The translations under genes were made by a program, and so were the position numbers. Below are positions 1 to 8,522 of a stretch of 64,000 nt of DNA, piece by piece. The DNA is taken from positions 186,001 through 250,000 of the forward strand of contig NZ_JNWO01000012.1 in the NCBI RefSeq assembly GCF_000716435.1, read 5' to 3'. The DNA comes from Streptomyces xylophagus. Lineage in GTDB: Bacteria > Actinomycetota > Actinomycetes > Streptomycetales > Streptomycetaceae. How positions within the stretch are numbered: position 1 is the first letter of the stretch; each line of letters starts with the position of its first letter. The notes under the pieces are model-generated. The model had not been told where the DNA came from, ran no database searches, and was given only the letters and a program-made list of their open reading frames with translations.

Positions 1-4
1 CTTA

Positions 5-33
5 TCCTGGTAGAAGGACTACCTGGAAACAGG
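5..33. promoter_or_regulatory. Inverted repeats upstream of the XRE regulator
   Basis: TCCTGGTAG (5-13) and CTACCTGGA (19-27) form an inverted repeat with one mismatch, and CCTGGAAACAGG (22-33) is a second overlapping palindrome. Both lie just upstream of the start at 59. That position suits an autoregulatory operator or one shared with a divergent gene outside the window. This is inference from symmetry and position only. Confidence 0.35.
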
Positions 34-58
34 GTCCGCGCGGCGGCAGACTGGAGCG

Positions 59-982
59 ATGACGACCATGGCACAGGAGACGGTGACAGGGACGGGGACG
101 GGGACAGCGGCCGAGGTGATGGCGGCTGAGGTGATGGCGGCTCCGCAGAACGTGTCGACGGTCCGGCGCCATGAACTCGCCGCGTTCCTGCGCCACCGCC
201 GTGAGCACATCGCCCCCGAGCAGGTCGGCCTGCCGCGCGGCGCCCGACGCCGTACGCCCGGCCTGCGCCGCGAGGAGGTCGCGCAGCTCGCCGCGGTCGG
301 GGTCACCTGGTACACGTGGCTCGAACAGGCCCGGGACATCCAGGTCTCCGTACAGGTCCTCGACGCCCTCGCCCGCACCCTGCTGCTCGACCCGAGCGAG
401 CGCGCCCACCTCTTCCGGCTGGCCGACGCGACCGACTCGCGTCCGGCGACGGAATGCCCGGTCGTCACACCCGCCCTGCGGGCGATGCTGGACCAGTTGG
501 ACCCGATCCCGGCCTGTCTGCAGAACGCCCGGTACGACATCCTCGCCTACAACCGGACGTACGGGATGCTGCTGTGTGACATGGACGCGGTGCCGCCCGC
601 GGACCGCAACTGCATGGTCCTCTCCTACACGCACCAGGAGTGGCGGTCGTCGATCGTCCACCTGGAGAAGACCCAACGACTCATGGCCGCCCGCTTCCGC
701 GGCTCCATGGCGGGCCACCTCGCCGACCCCACCTGGAAGACCCTGCTCACCCGGCTGCGCACGTCCCCCGAGTTCTGCGACGTCTGGGACCGCCACGAGG
801 TCGTGGGCGCCACCCCCCGCCGCAAGGAGTTCCGCAACACCCACGTGGGCCGCATCACCGTAGACCACACCGACCTGTGGCTGGGCCCGTCAACGGGCCC
901 AAGGATGGTGACCTACGCCCCGGCGGACGAGGAGACGAGGGGACGCCTGGAGAGGCTGCACGCCATAGCGCAGGCCAGGTGA
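59..982 (+). CDS. XRE-family regulator with MmyB-like ligand-binding domain
   Basis: Cytoplasmic DNA-binding regulator of 307 residues. Residues about 35-100 form an HTH domain of the HTH_31 type (RRRTPGLRREEVAQLAAVGVTW), and the rest matches the MmyB-like ligand-binding domain (NARYDILAYNRT; GPRMVTYAPADEE near the C-terminus). Such regulators usually control a neighbouring exporter or short-chain dehydrogenase, and the target may lie left of the window. The N-terminal 25 residues are low-complexity (TGTGTGTAAEVMAAEVMAA), so the true start could be a few codons downstream. The gene faces an MFS gene and the two are separated by a copy of a dispersed palindromic repeat. The ligand is unknown. 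Confidence 0.9.
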   Translation: MTTMAQETVTGTGTGTAAEVMAAEVMAAPQNVSTVRRHELAAFLRHRREHIAPEQVGLPRGARRRTPGLRREEVAQLAAVGVTWYTWLEQARDIQVSVQVLDALARTLLLDPSERAHLFRLADATDSRPATECPVVTPALRAMLDQLDPIPACLQNARYDILAYNRTYGMLLCDMDAVPPADRNCMVLSYTHQEWRSSIVHLEKTQRLMAARFRGSMAGHLADPTWKTLLTRLRTSPEFCDVWDRHEVVGATPRRKEFRNTHVGRITVDHTDLWLGPSTGPRMVTYAPADEETRGRLERLHAIAQAR

Positions 983-986
983 GGTT

Positions 987-1023
987 CTTTAGGGGCGCGG
1001 GGAACTGCGCGACCAGCCACGAC
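987..1023 (+). repeat. Dispersed intergenic palindromic repeat, copy 1
   Basis: Core AGGGGCGCGGGGAACTGCGC followed by GACCAGCCAC. The same core recurs near 44819, 51086 (reverse) and 51181. It sits between two convergent genes, where it could fold (GCGCGGGGAACTGCGC) and act as a bidirectional terminator. The repeat is seen; the terminator role is inferred. Confidence 0.75.
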
Positions 1024-1041
1024 GCTCCTGCACACGCAAAA

Positions 1042-2496
1042 CTAAGCGCTGATCCCCGCCGCTTCGCGTACTTCAACGGACTCCAGCTTCTCAGCCGTAC
1101 GCTCAGCAGTCCGCCGAGCCCAAGCCCCACTGGTAACAGCCCCAAGCACCAGCACCGCAAGCCCGCACGCCACCAAAATCCACCACCCCGGCCGAGCAGC
1201 AGACACAAACGTCTCCTTGTACGACGACGCCACCACCCCGGAAGCCAACACCGCCCCGACAACCGCAACCCCGAGCGTCTGCCCCAACTGCCGACTCGTG
1301 GAAGCAACCGCCGCCGCAACCCCCGCCTGGGCGCGCGGCATCCCGGACACCGCCGTATTCGTGATCGGCGCGTTCACAAACCCGAACCCGATCCCGAACA
1401 GCGCGTACCCGATGAACCGCGAGACGTTGGACGTCTCCGCCTCGAACCCCGCGAACAGCACCGCACTCGCCGTCATCGCCGTCCCCGCGATCAGCAGGGA
1501 TATGCGCGGCCCCCGACTACCGACCAGCCGCCCGGAGATCGGCGCGCACAGGAACGTCGGCACAGCCATCGGCAGCATCCACAGGCCCGCGTGCAGCGCG
1601 TCCAGACCGACCACGTTCTGCAGATACAGCGTGGACAGGAACAGGAAGCCGCCCAGCGCCGAGAACGCGCTGATGGCGATCACCGTCGCCCCACTGAACG
1701 GCGCCGAACGGAAGAAGCGCAGGTCGATGAGGGGTTCGTCGCGCCGCGGCTCGTACCAGAGGAGACCGGCGAGGGCGACCAGCGCGAGCACGGCGAACGG
1801 CAGGATCGCGGTGAACCCGGAGTTCGGCGCCTCGATGATCGCGTACGTGAGGGAGCCGAACAGGGCGATCACCAGGAGCTGGCCGACCGGGTCGGCACGG
1901 CGGGCCTTGGGCGCGCGGGACTCGGGGATGAACTTCAGCGTGAGGAGCAGCGCGACCACGCCCACCGGCAGGTTGATCCAGAAGATCGAGCGCCAGCCGA
2001 CCGAGTCCACGAGCAGGCCGCCGATCAGCGGTCCTGCGGCCATCGATATGCCGACGACCGCGCCCCACACACCGATCGCACGGGCGCGCTCGCGCGGCTC
2101 CGTGAAGGTGTTGGTGATGATCGACATGGCGACCGGGTTGAGCATCGAGCCGCCGACCGCCTGGATCATGCGGAACCAGATCAGCGCGTTGAGGTCGGGT
2201 GCGAGGGAGCAGAGCAGCGAGCCGAGGCTGAAGACCACCAGGCCGACGACGAAGACCCGCTTGCGGCCGATCCGGTCGGCCGTGGAGCCCGCGAGCATCA
2301 GCAGGGAGGCCAGGACCAGGGTGTACGCGTCGATCGTCCACTGGAGACCGGAGGTCGACGCGTGCAGATCGGTCTGCATCGCCGGCAGGGCGACGTTCAG
2401 AATGGTCACGTCCAGGCTCACGATCAGCAGACTCATGCAGCAGATCGCGAGCACCAACTGTCGGCGGCGATGGCTGAGCTCGGGCATGCGGACCAT
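1042..2496 (-). CDS. MFS transporter, DHA2 (EmrB/QacA) family
   Basis: Inner-membrane drug:proton antiporter of 484 residues, the normal length for the 14-helix DHA2 family. Motif A is visible in the TM2-TM3 loop (GSTADRIGRKR, about 70-80). The DHA2 signature follows TM1 (LDVTILNVALPAM), and the antiporter motif C region reads GPLIGGLLVDSVGWR. The C-terminus is hydrophobic with a short cytoplasmic tail. Start ATG at 2496 has no obvious Shine-Dalgarno sequence; an in-frame ATG lies nine bases downstream. Substrate cannot be told from sequence. No TetR or MarR gene is adjacent; the XRE regulator to the left is convergent. Confidence 0.9.
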   Translation of the reverse strand: MVRMPELSHRRRQLVLAICCMSLLIVSLDVTILNVALPAMQTDLHASTSGLQWTIDAYTLVLASLLMLAGSTADRIGRKRVFVVGLVVFSLGSLLCSLAPDLNALIWFRMIQAVGGSMLNPVAMSIITNTFTEPRERARAIGVWGAVVGISMAAGPLIGGLLVDSVGWRSIFWINLPVGVVALLLTLKFIPESRAPKARRADPVGQLLVIALFGSLTYAIIEAPNSGFTAILPFAVLALVALAGLLWYEPRRDEPLIDLRFFRSAPFSGATVIAISAFSALGGFLFLSTLYLQNVVGLDALHAGLWMLPMAVPTFLCAPISGRLVGSRGPRISLLIAGTAMTASAVLFAGFEAETSNVSRFIGYALFGIGFGFVNAPITNTAVSGMPRAQAGVAAAVASTSRQLGQTLGVAVVGAVLASGVVASSYKETFVSAARPGWWILVACGLAVLVLGAVTSGAWARRTAERTAEKLESVEVREAAGISA

Positions 2497-2540
2497 CGTA
2501 CGCGAAACTCGATAGTGCGTCTAACTAATGACCGCTACAT

Positions 2541-2588
2541 GATCTACGGATACGGGCACCGGAAGATCTACGGATATGGGCACCGGAA
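2541..2588 (+). repeat. Tandem 24-bp direct repeat
   Basis: Two head-to-tail copies, 2541-2564 and 2565-2588, each starting GATCTACGGATA and ending GGGCACCGGAA, differ at one base (ACGGG versus ATGGG). They fill the space between the divergent MFS gene and dusB and end 21 bases before the preferred dusB ATG. The repeat is certain; function is unknown. Confidence 0.85.
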
Positions 2589-2609
2589 GCCGTGCGCCAC
2601 AATGGAGCA

Positions 2610-3776
2610 ATGTCCACGCCCGTGTCCCTGCCCGCGCCCCCGGCCGTGTCGCCTTTGCAGATCGGCCCGCACACCGTCTCGCCGCCCGTCGTCCTGGCCC
2701 CCATGGCCGGGATCACCAACGCGCCCTTCCGCACCCTGTGCCGGGAGTTCAGCGGGGGCAAGGGCCTGTTCGTCAGCGAGATGATCACGACGCGGGCGCT
2801 GGTCGAGCGCAACGAGAAGACCATGCAGCTGGTCCACTTCGACGCGACGGAGAAGCCGCGCTCGATCCAGCTGTACGGCGTGGACCCGGCGACCGTCGGC
2901 AAGGCCGTCCGCATGATCGCGGAGGAGGACCTCGCCGACCACATCGACCTCAACTTCGGCTGCCCCGTACCGAAGGTCACCCGCAAGGGCGGCGGCTCCG
3001 CGCTGCCGTACAAGCGGAACCTGCTGCGGGCGATCCTGAAGGAGGCCGTCAGCGGTGCCGGGGACCTGCCCGTCACCATGAAGATGCGCAAGGGCATCGA
3101 CGACGACCACATCACCTTCCTCGACGCCGGCCGCATCGCCGTCGAGGAGGGCGTCACCTCCATCGCGCTGCACGGCCGCACCGCCGCCCAGCACTACGGC
3201 GGCACCGCCGACTGGGACGCGATCGCCCGGCTGAAGGAGCATGTGCCGGAGATCCCCGTGCTCGGCAACGGCGACATCTGGTCCGCGCAGGACGCGGTGC
3301 GGATGGTGCGCGAGACCGGGTGCGACGGGGTCGTGGTCGGACGCGGGTGCCTGGGGCGGCCGTGGCTGTTCGCCGACCTCGTGGCCGCGTTCGAGGGGTG
3401 TGAACAGGACGTCCTGGAGCCGTCGTTGCGCGAGGTCGCCGACGTCATGGTGCGGCACGCGACACTGCTCGGCGAGTGGATCGGCGACGAGGCGCGCGGG
3501 GTCATCGACTTCCGCAAGCACGTCGCCTGGTACCTGAAGGGCTTCGCGGTCGGCAGCGAGATGCGCAAGCGCCTCGCCATCACGTCCTCGCTGGACGAAC
3601 TCCGGTCCGGTCTCGACGAGTTGGACCTCGACCAGCCCTGGCCCGCAGGCGCCGACGGGCCCCGCGGCCGTACGTCGGGCAACAACAGGGTGGTGCTGCC
3701 CGACGGTTGGCTGAAGGACCCGTACGACTGCGCGGGGATCGGCGAGGACGCGGAACTGGACACGTCCGGCGGCTGA
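2610..3776 (+). CDS. dusB: tRNA-dihydrouridine synthase
   Basis: FMN- and NADPH-dependent enzyme that reduces uridine to dihydrouridine in the D-loop of tRNA, in the cytoplasm. 388 residues. Visible landmarks are the N-terminal FMN-binding VVLAPMAGITNAPFR, the catalytic-cysteine motif LNFGCPVPKVTRKGGGS near residue 115, LHGRTAAQHY, GNGDIWS, and the phosphate-binding GVVVGRGCLGRPWLF. The C-terminal helical RNA-binding region contains FRKHVAWYLKGF. ATG 2610 is preferred over the in-frame GTG at 2592. It is preceded by CACAAT plus six bases, a geometry compatible with a leaderless transcript. It converges on the LTA-synthase-like gene. Confidence 0.95.
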   Translation: MSTPVSLPAPPAVSPLQIGPHTVSPPVVLAPMAGITNAPFRTLCREFSGGKGLFVSEMITTRALVERNEKTMQLVHFDATEKPRSIQLYGVDPATVGKAVRMIAEEDLADHIDLNFGCPVPKVTRKGGGSALPYKRNLLRAILKEAVSGAGDLPVTMKMRKGIDDDHITFLDAGRIAVEEGVTSIALHGRTAAQHYGGTADWDAIARLKEHVPEIPVLGNGDIWSAQDAVRMVRETGCDGVVVGRGCLGRPWLFADLVAAFEGCEQDVLEPSLREVADVMVRHATLLGEWIGDEARGVIDFRKHVAWYLKGFAVGSEMRKRLAITSSLDELRSGLDELDLDQPWPAGADGPRGRTSGNNRVVLPDGWLKDPYDCAGIGEDAELDTSGG

Positions 3777-3795
3777 ACTCCGCTGGTGGGGCTGC

Positions 3796-6375
3796 TCAGT
3801 TGGACTTCGGGTGCGGCGTCGAGCCGTACGCCGTGAGGAACTTGTCGCGGAACGCGCTCATCTTCCACACCGGGGCGTTGTGCGCGGGGCGCAGGCCGTC
3901 CGTCCAGTTCCAACTGTCGATCTTCTCAAGGATCTTGGGGTCCTTGGCGACGATCGAGATCGGTACGTCACGGCTGGCGTGGTTGCCGCTGACGCGGGCG
4001 ATCGGCTGGTGGTCGCCGAGGAAGACGAGCACGGTGTTGTCGTTGCCGTAGCGCTCCAGCCACTGGGTGAGGGAGTTCACCGAGTACTGGATCGACTTGC
4101 CGTACTCCTCGCGGGACTTGGTGCTGTTGGCGATGACGTCGGACGCCTTGTTGCCGGCCTTCTGGATCGCGTCGAAGATCGAACCGTTGCCCAGCTGGTC
4201 CCACGGGACGAGCTTCGGGATCGGTGCCCAGGGCTGGTGGCTCGAGGTCAGGATGATCATCGACATCAGTGACTTGCCGTCGGCGCGCGGCTTGCTGTGC
4301 ACCTGCTTCTGGAACTGCTCGAGCGCGTACTGGTCGGGCATCGTCGACCAGCTGAACTTCGGTCCCTTGTAGCCCAGTTGGAAGGCGTTGTAGACCTTAT
4401 CGAGGCCGTAGAAGCTCTGCTCGGGCCAGCCCTTCTGAATGCCGGGCATCACGCCGACGGTGTCGTAGTCGCCGGTCTTCTTGAAGGCGTCGGTCAGGCT
4501 CAGGTGGTCGCTCGCCATCACCGTGCGGTAGCGCTGCTGGTTGCTGACCCACAGGCCCGACATGGTGGTGGAGTGGCCGAGCCAGCTGCTGCCGCCGTAC
4601 GTCGCCGAGGTCAGCCAGCCGCTCTTCGCGGCGAAGCCCGCCTTCGACAGGGCCTTGGTGTCGGCGGCCAGGGTCTCGTCGACACCGGGCGCCATGATCG
4701 GGTCCTCGATCGCGCTCCGGCCGTAGCTCTCGATGAAGGTGAAGATCATGTCCTTGCCGCGCAGGTCCGGGACGAGCTGGCTGCCCGGGGTGTTGCCGAA
4801 CGCGTCGACCTTCGCGACCTTCTTGAACTCCGCCTCGTCACGCAGCGTTTCCTGCACCGCCCGCACCTGGTACTTGAGGACACCGGCCGTGTGGTCGGCG
4901 GCGAGCGGGATGCCGTGGAACTCCAGGGCGAACGCGGAGCAGGTGATCCACACCGTGCCGGCGATCAGGGTGCCCCGGGTCGCGTGGGCCTTGTAGGTGA
5001 CGAGGACGGTGCTGAGCCGGACCATCGCCAGCGCGACGAGGACGATCAGCACGACGATCAGCGCGATGAGGGCGACCGTGATGAGCTGCGTCGCCGTCCC
5101 GCCGAACGTGTCCTTCAGATACCCGCGGGCGTCCCCGAACAGGCTCCAGTCCAGGATGATGTTGAAGTGCCGGCCCAGGTATTCGTTGAAGCCCATGTCG
5201 AACATGTTCAGCACGGCGAGGGCCCCGACGAGCGCGCCGAACCCCGCCGCCGCCACGATCCGCGCCCGCCGCGGCAGGCTCAGCAGAACAACCGCCGCCA
5301 TGATCGCCTCGGCGGGTATCCGCGCGAACTCCATGAGCCGCAACTGGCCCAGCGTGTTCGGCATCTCCAGGCAGATGTACACGAGCACGGCGGCGAGAAA
5401 CGTGACCACCCAGGAGAGCGTGAGCGCGGCCACGGGGTGCGTCTCGCGCCAGGCCTGCATACGGCGGCGCAGGCCCAGGCGGCTGCTCCAGGTGCGGGGG
5501 CCTCGGCGGGTGGGGCGGGGGGTGGTGGGCTCGGCGGGTTCGGGGGTGGCGGCGGCTTGGTCGGTGGTGTCGGATTCGGCTGCGGTGTCCGTGTCGCCGG
5601 CCGAGGCGTCGGGTTCGGGGTCGGCTTCGGTCGCCGGGGTGGTCGCGGTGGCGTTCTCGGTGACCTCGGCGTCGGGGTCTGTGGAGTCGGCGGCTTCGGT
5701 GTCGTCGGCGTCACCGTCCTCAGCGGTCCGGGGCTCCCCGGCGTCGGACGCGGTGTCGGACGAGGCCACGGGCACGGTGTTGGACGAGGCCGCCGACGCG
5801 GCCTCCGCCGGAGTTTCGGACGGTGCGTCCACGGAAGGTTCGGACGCGGTGCCCTCGGCCTGCTCGGTCTCGGCGGCGGGAGTGGAGCCGTGCTTGGTTT
5901 CGGCGACTGTGGAGGAGCCGGTGTCGGTCCGCACGCCGAGGGACGGCTCGGCCTCGCGCTCGGCGCCCGTGGGAAGGCCGGAGTCGGTCTCCGCGCCCGC
6001 GGAAGGTTCGGTCGCTGTCTCCGCGCCTGCAGAAAGCTCGCCCGCGCTCTCGGTGACCGGAGAAGTCCCGCTGTCGGCTTTGGACTTGGTCTCGGCGCTC
6101 GCAGAAGTCGCGGCGCCAACCTCGGACTTGGTCTCGCCGACCGGAGAGGTCTCGCTGTCGGCCTCGGTCCTGCTCTCGCCGCTCGCGGAAGTCCCGGCGC
6201 CGGCCTTGGTCTCGGTGCTCGCTGAAGTCACGTCTCCGACCTGGGGCTTGGTCACGAGGCTCGCGGAAGGACCGGCCCCCGGCGCAGCCCCCTCGTCCAT
6301 GTCCGGCGGCAGTACCTCGCCATCGGCTGCCCCGGCCGTATTCGGTGTCTGGCGTGTGCTCGTGTGCTGAGGCAA
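3796..6375 (-). CDS. LTA-synthase-like sulfatase-fold membrane phosphotransferase with long repetitive N-terminus
   Basis: Probable membrane enzyme of the LtaS/sulfatase superfamily, which transfers glycerol-phosphate or similar groups to cell-envelope polymers. 859 residues from the TTG at 6375 (GGAAGG nine bases upstream). A GTG at 6498 and an ATG at 6300 are alternatives. The first ~290 residues are low-complexity and rich in Thr, Ser, Ala and Glu, with repeated ETKSE/ETKSK units; then come about five membrane helices (from AALTLSWVVTFLAAVLVYICLE) and an extracellular catalytic domain. The latter contains FIESYGRSAIEDP, GGSSWLGHSTTMSG and the metal-binding FLGDHQPIARVSG. Typical LtaS proteins are about 600-700 residues, so the cytoplasmic extension is unusual. 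Substrate unknown. Confidence 0.8.
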   Translation of the reverse strand: MPQHTSTRQTPNTAGAADGEVLPPDMDEGAAPGAGPSASLVTKPQVGDVTSASTETKAGAGTSASGESRTEADSETSPVGETKSEVGAATSASAETKSKADSGTSPVTESAGELSAGAETATEPSAGAETDSGLPTGAEREAEPSLGVRTDTGSSTVAETKHGSTPAAETEQAEGTASEPSVDAPSETPAEAASAASSNTVPVASSDTASDAGEPRTAEDGDADDTEAADSTDPDAEVTENATATTPATEADPEPDASAGDTDTAAESDTTDQAAATPEPAEPTTPRPTRRGPRTWSSRLGLRRRMQAWRETHPVAALTLSWVVTFLAAVLVYICLEMPNTLGQLRLMEFARIPAEAIMAAVVLLSLPRRARIVAAAGFGALVGALAVLNMFDMGFNEYLGRHFNIILDWSLFGDARGYLKDTFGGTATQLITVALIALIVVLIVLVALAMVRLSTVLVTYKAHATRGTLIAGTVWITCSAFALEFHGIPLAADHTAGVLKYQVRAVQETLRDEAEFKKVAKVDAFGNTPGSQLVPDLRGKDMIFTFIESYGRSAIEDPIMAPGVDETLAADTKALSKAGFAAKSGWLTSATYGGSSWLGHSTTMSGLWVSNQQRYRTVMASDHLSLTDAFKKTGDYDTVGVMPGIQKGWPEQSFYGLDKVYNAFQLGYKGPKFSWSTMPDQYALEQFQKQVHSKPRADGKSLMSMIILTSSHQPWAPIPKLVPWDQLGNGSIFDAIQKAGNKASDVIANSTKSREEYGKSIQYSVNSLTQWLERYGNDNTVLVFLGDHQPIARVSGNHASRDVPISIVAKDPKILEKIDSWNWTDGLRPAHNAPVWKMSAFRDKFLTAYGSTPHPKSN

Positions 6376-6524
6376 CCCGAAGGTCCTTCCGTGCGAGGCC
6401 CGTGATCGGAGTAGAGGGGCGGTCCGACTGGGGAGGCAGGACCGCCGCTCTTCCGTACGAGTTGCCTCATGCCCCTGTTCACGGAACTGGGCAAACACCC
6501 GGCAAACGCCTTATCACCGTTGTG

Positions 6525-8462
6525 TCACGCGCCCCCGACCGCCGTGAGCAGCGCCAAGGGAGCCGCCGCCGAACGGGACTCCCGCACGCACGCGTGCGGG
6601 TACGGAACCGGCTCCGGGTGGGTGCCGCGGCCGTAGCCCGCGAGGACCTCCGGGAGGCGGTGGCCGGTCGCCGTCGCCGCGTCGACCAGCGCGTGGGCGA
6701 CCGTGCGGGCCTCGTCGTGCAGGCCGTAGCGGGCCAGGCCCAGCGTGATCAGCGCGTTGTCGTGCGGCCAGACCGAACCCCGGTGGTAGGAGAGCGGGTG
6801 GTACGCCGCCTGCCCGGAGGCGAGCGTGCGGACTCCCCAGCCCGAGAAGAAGTCCGGTGCCAAGAGCCTGCGGCCGACCAGTTCGCCGTACTCCTTGTCC
6901 AGCAGGCCGGACCAGAGCAGATGGCCCGCGTCCGACGCCAGCGCGTCGACCTGGCGGCCCTCGCCGTCCAGTGCCAGCGCCGGGAAGGACTGGTCCCGCA
7001 TCCAGAAGTCCCGCTGGAAACGGTCCCGCAGGTCGGATGCAGCCTGTTCCAGGAGGGCCGCGTACGTCTCGTCCTCCCATACCGTGCGGGCGAGTTGGGC
7101 CGTACGGCGCAGCGCGTCGTACGCGTAGCCCTGGGCCCCCGCCGCCATCACGGGACCGCTTGCGCGGGTGCCGTCGGCCCCGCAGATGGCGCCGGGGGAG
7201 TCCTTCCAGTTCTGGTTGGCCAGGCCGCCCTGGTCGGCGCGGTAGACCAGGTAACCGCGCGAGGTCAGGCCGCCGTGGTCCAGCATCCAGCCGATCGCGG
7301 CACGGGCGTTGGGCTCCAGGCGGCGGGCCAGGGCAGTGTCGCCGGTCTGCTCGACATACGCGCCGAGCAGTACCAGGAACAGCGGGGTCGCGTCGACCGA
7401 GCCGTAGTAACGCCCGTACGGCACCTGTCCGAAGTGCGCCAACTCGCCGTGCCGCACCTCGTGCACGATCTTGCCGGGCTGGGAGACCGACTCCGGGCCC
7501 ACGGCCGTCGCCTGCGTCGCGGCGAGCGCCGGCAGTGTGGCTGCGGCCAGTTGGGGGCGGTACGGGAGGGCGAAGAGCGAGGTGAGCAGTGCGTCTCTGC
7601 CGAGGAGGGTCAGGAACCACGGCGCTCCGGCCGCCGGTACGCGAAGCTCCTCGCCGTCGGGACCCGTCGCCGGGACCTGGAGCGAGGCCAGGTCCGACAG
7701 GCCCCGGGCGCAGGCCGCGGCCAACTCCGGCCAGCCGGTGGGGAAGGAGACGCCCTGGACGTACTCGCCCTCCAGCGCGAGGAGTTGCTCGTTCAGCGCG
7801 GCCGGTGAGCGCGGTACCCGCAGCGCGCGCTTGTCGCCGTGCGGGCGGGCCATCACGCGCAGCGCCAACTCGGCGGTACCGTGCGGTTCGAGGTCCAGGG
7901 TCCATACGAGGCGGCGGGCGCCGGTGCCGGTCTCCTCGACGCCGTCGGGGGCCGGTTCGGCCGTGACCGTCGTACAGGATCGCCATTCGCCGCGCTGGTA
8001 GGCGAACTCCACGCCGTCGTCGAGGACTTGGCGGGAGCGGGTGGCGCCGATCTTCGTGTAGGTGCGGTAGTCCGAGCGGAGTTCGAACTGGTCCGTGAAG
8101 TCGGCGTCCGCGGTGACCGCGAGCCGGACCGTCGTCGGTACCGGACGGTTGCTGGTCACCTTCAGCGATTCGACGAACGCGCCGTCACCGACGGCCTGTT
8201 CGCGGAAGAGCGTGTGCGCGGGCGGCTCCTGTCGGCCACCGCGCGGGACGAGGACACAGCGCGCCATGTCCCCGTCGGCCACCGGCGTGAGGGCCTCCGG
8301 CACCGCGCCGTCGACCGTCAACTGCCAACGGCTCAGGTGCCGGGCGTCCCGTACGAATAACCCGTCCGGGGAACTGCCGCCCCGTACGCCGCTGATGTCC
8401 CCGCCGTCGCCCACGGCTGCGAACGTCCCGCCGTGCACGAGCAGATGATGCCGGTCCGTCAT
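6525..8462 (-). CDS. Glycogen-debranching-type glycosidase (amylo-alpha-1,6-glucosidase family)
   Basis: 645 residues. Residues 5-200 match the glycogen-debranching N-terminal beta-sandwich domain (LLVHGGTFAAVGDGGDISG; GLFVRDARHLSRWQL). Residues ~220-640 form an (alpha/alpha)6 barrel with GRDALLTSLFALPYRP, GSVDATPLFLVLLGAYV and GSVWPHDNALITLGLARYG. No signal peptide is visible, so it should act in the cytoplasm on an alpha-glucan or glucoside. It is downstream of, and cotranscribed in direction with, a second (alpha/alpha)6 glycosidase, and both oppose a ROK sugar-responsive regulator. Exact substrate is not deducible. Confidence 0.85.
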   Translation of the reverse strand: MTDRHHLLVHGGTFAAVGDGGDISGVRGGSSPDGLFVRDARHLSRWQLTVDGAVPEALTPVADGDMARCVLVPRGGRQEPPAHTLFREQAVGDGAFVESLKVTSNRPVPTTVRLAVTADADFTDQFELRSDYRTYTKIGATRSRQVLDDGVEFAYQRGEWRSCTTVTAEPAPDGVEETGTGARRLVWTLDLEPHGTAELALRVMARPHGDKRALRVPRSPAALNEQLLALEGEYVQGVSFPTGWPELAAACARGLSDLASLQVPATGPDGEELRVPAAGAPWFLTLLGRDALLTSLFALPYRPQLAAATLPALAATQATAVGPESVSQPGKIVHEVRHGELAHFGQVPYGRYYGSVDATPLFLVLLGAYVEQTGDTALARRLEPNARAAIGWMLDHGGLTSRGYLVYRADQGGLANQNWKDSPGAICGADGTRASGPVMAAGAQGYAYDALRRTAQLARTVWEDETYAALLEQAASDLRDRFQRDFWMRDQSFPALALDGEGRQVDALASDAGHLLWSGLLDKEYGELVGRRLLAPDFFSGWGVRTLASGQAAYHPLSYHRGSVWPHDNALITLGLARYGLHDEARTVAHALVDAATATGHRLPEVLAGYGRGTHPEPVPYPHACVRESRSAAAPLALLTAVGGA

Positions 8463-8522
8463 CCCCGGTCCCCTCCCTTGACTCTCTTGGCGACCTTGAC
8501 TTCTGTGTCACTGACGTCCGTG

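Noticed and set aside
640..2784. 714-codon plus-strand frame across the XRE end, MFS gene and dusB start
   Set aside because: Spans three well-supported genes and has an Arg/Pro/His-rich composition typical of a false frame.
4297..6225. 642-codon Gly/Val/Arg-rich plus-strand frame resembling a PE_PGRS-like protein
   Set aside because: Low complexity arises from the antisense of the Thr/Ser/Glu repeats of the LTA-synthase-like gene.
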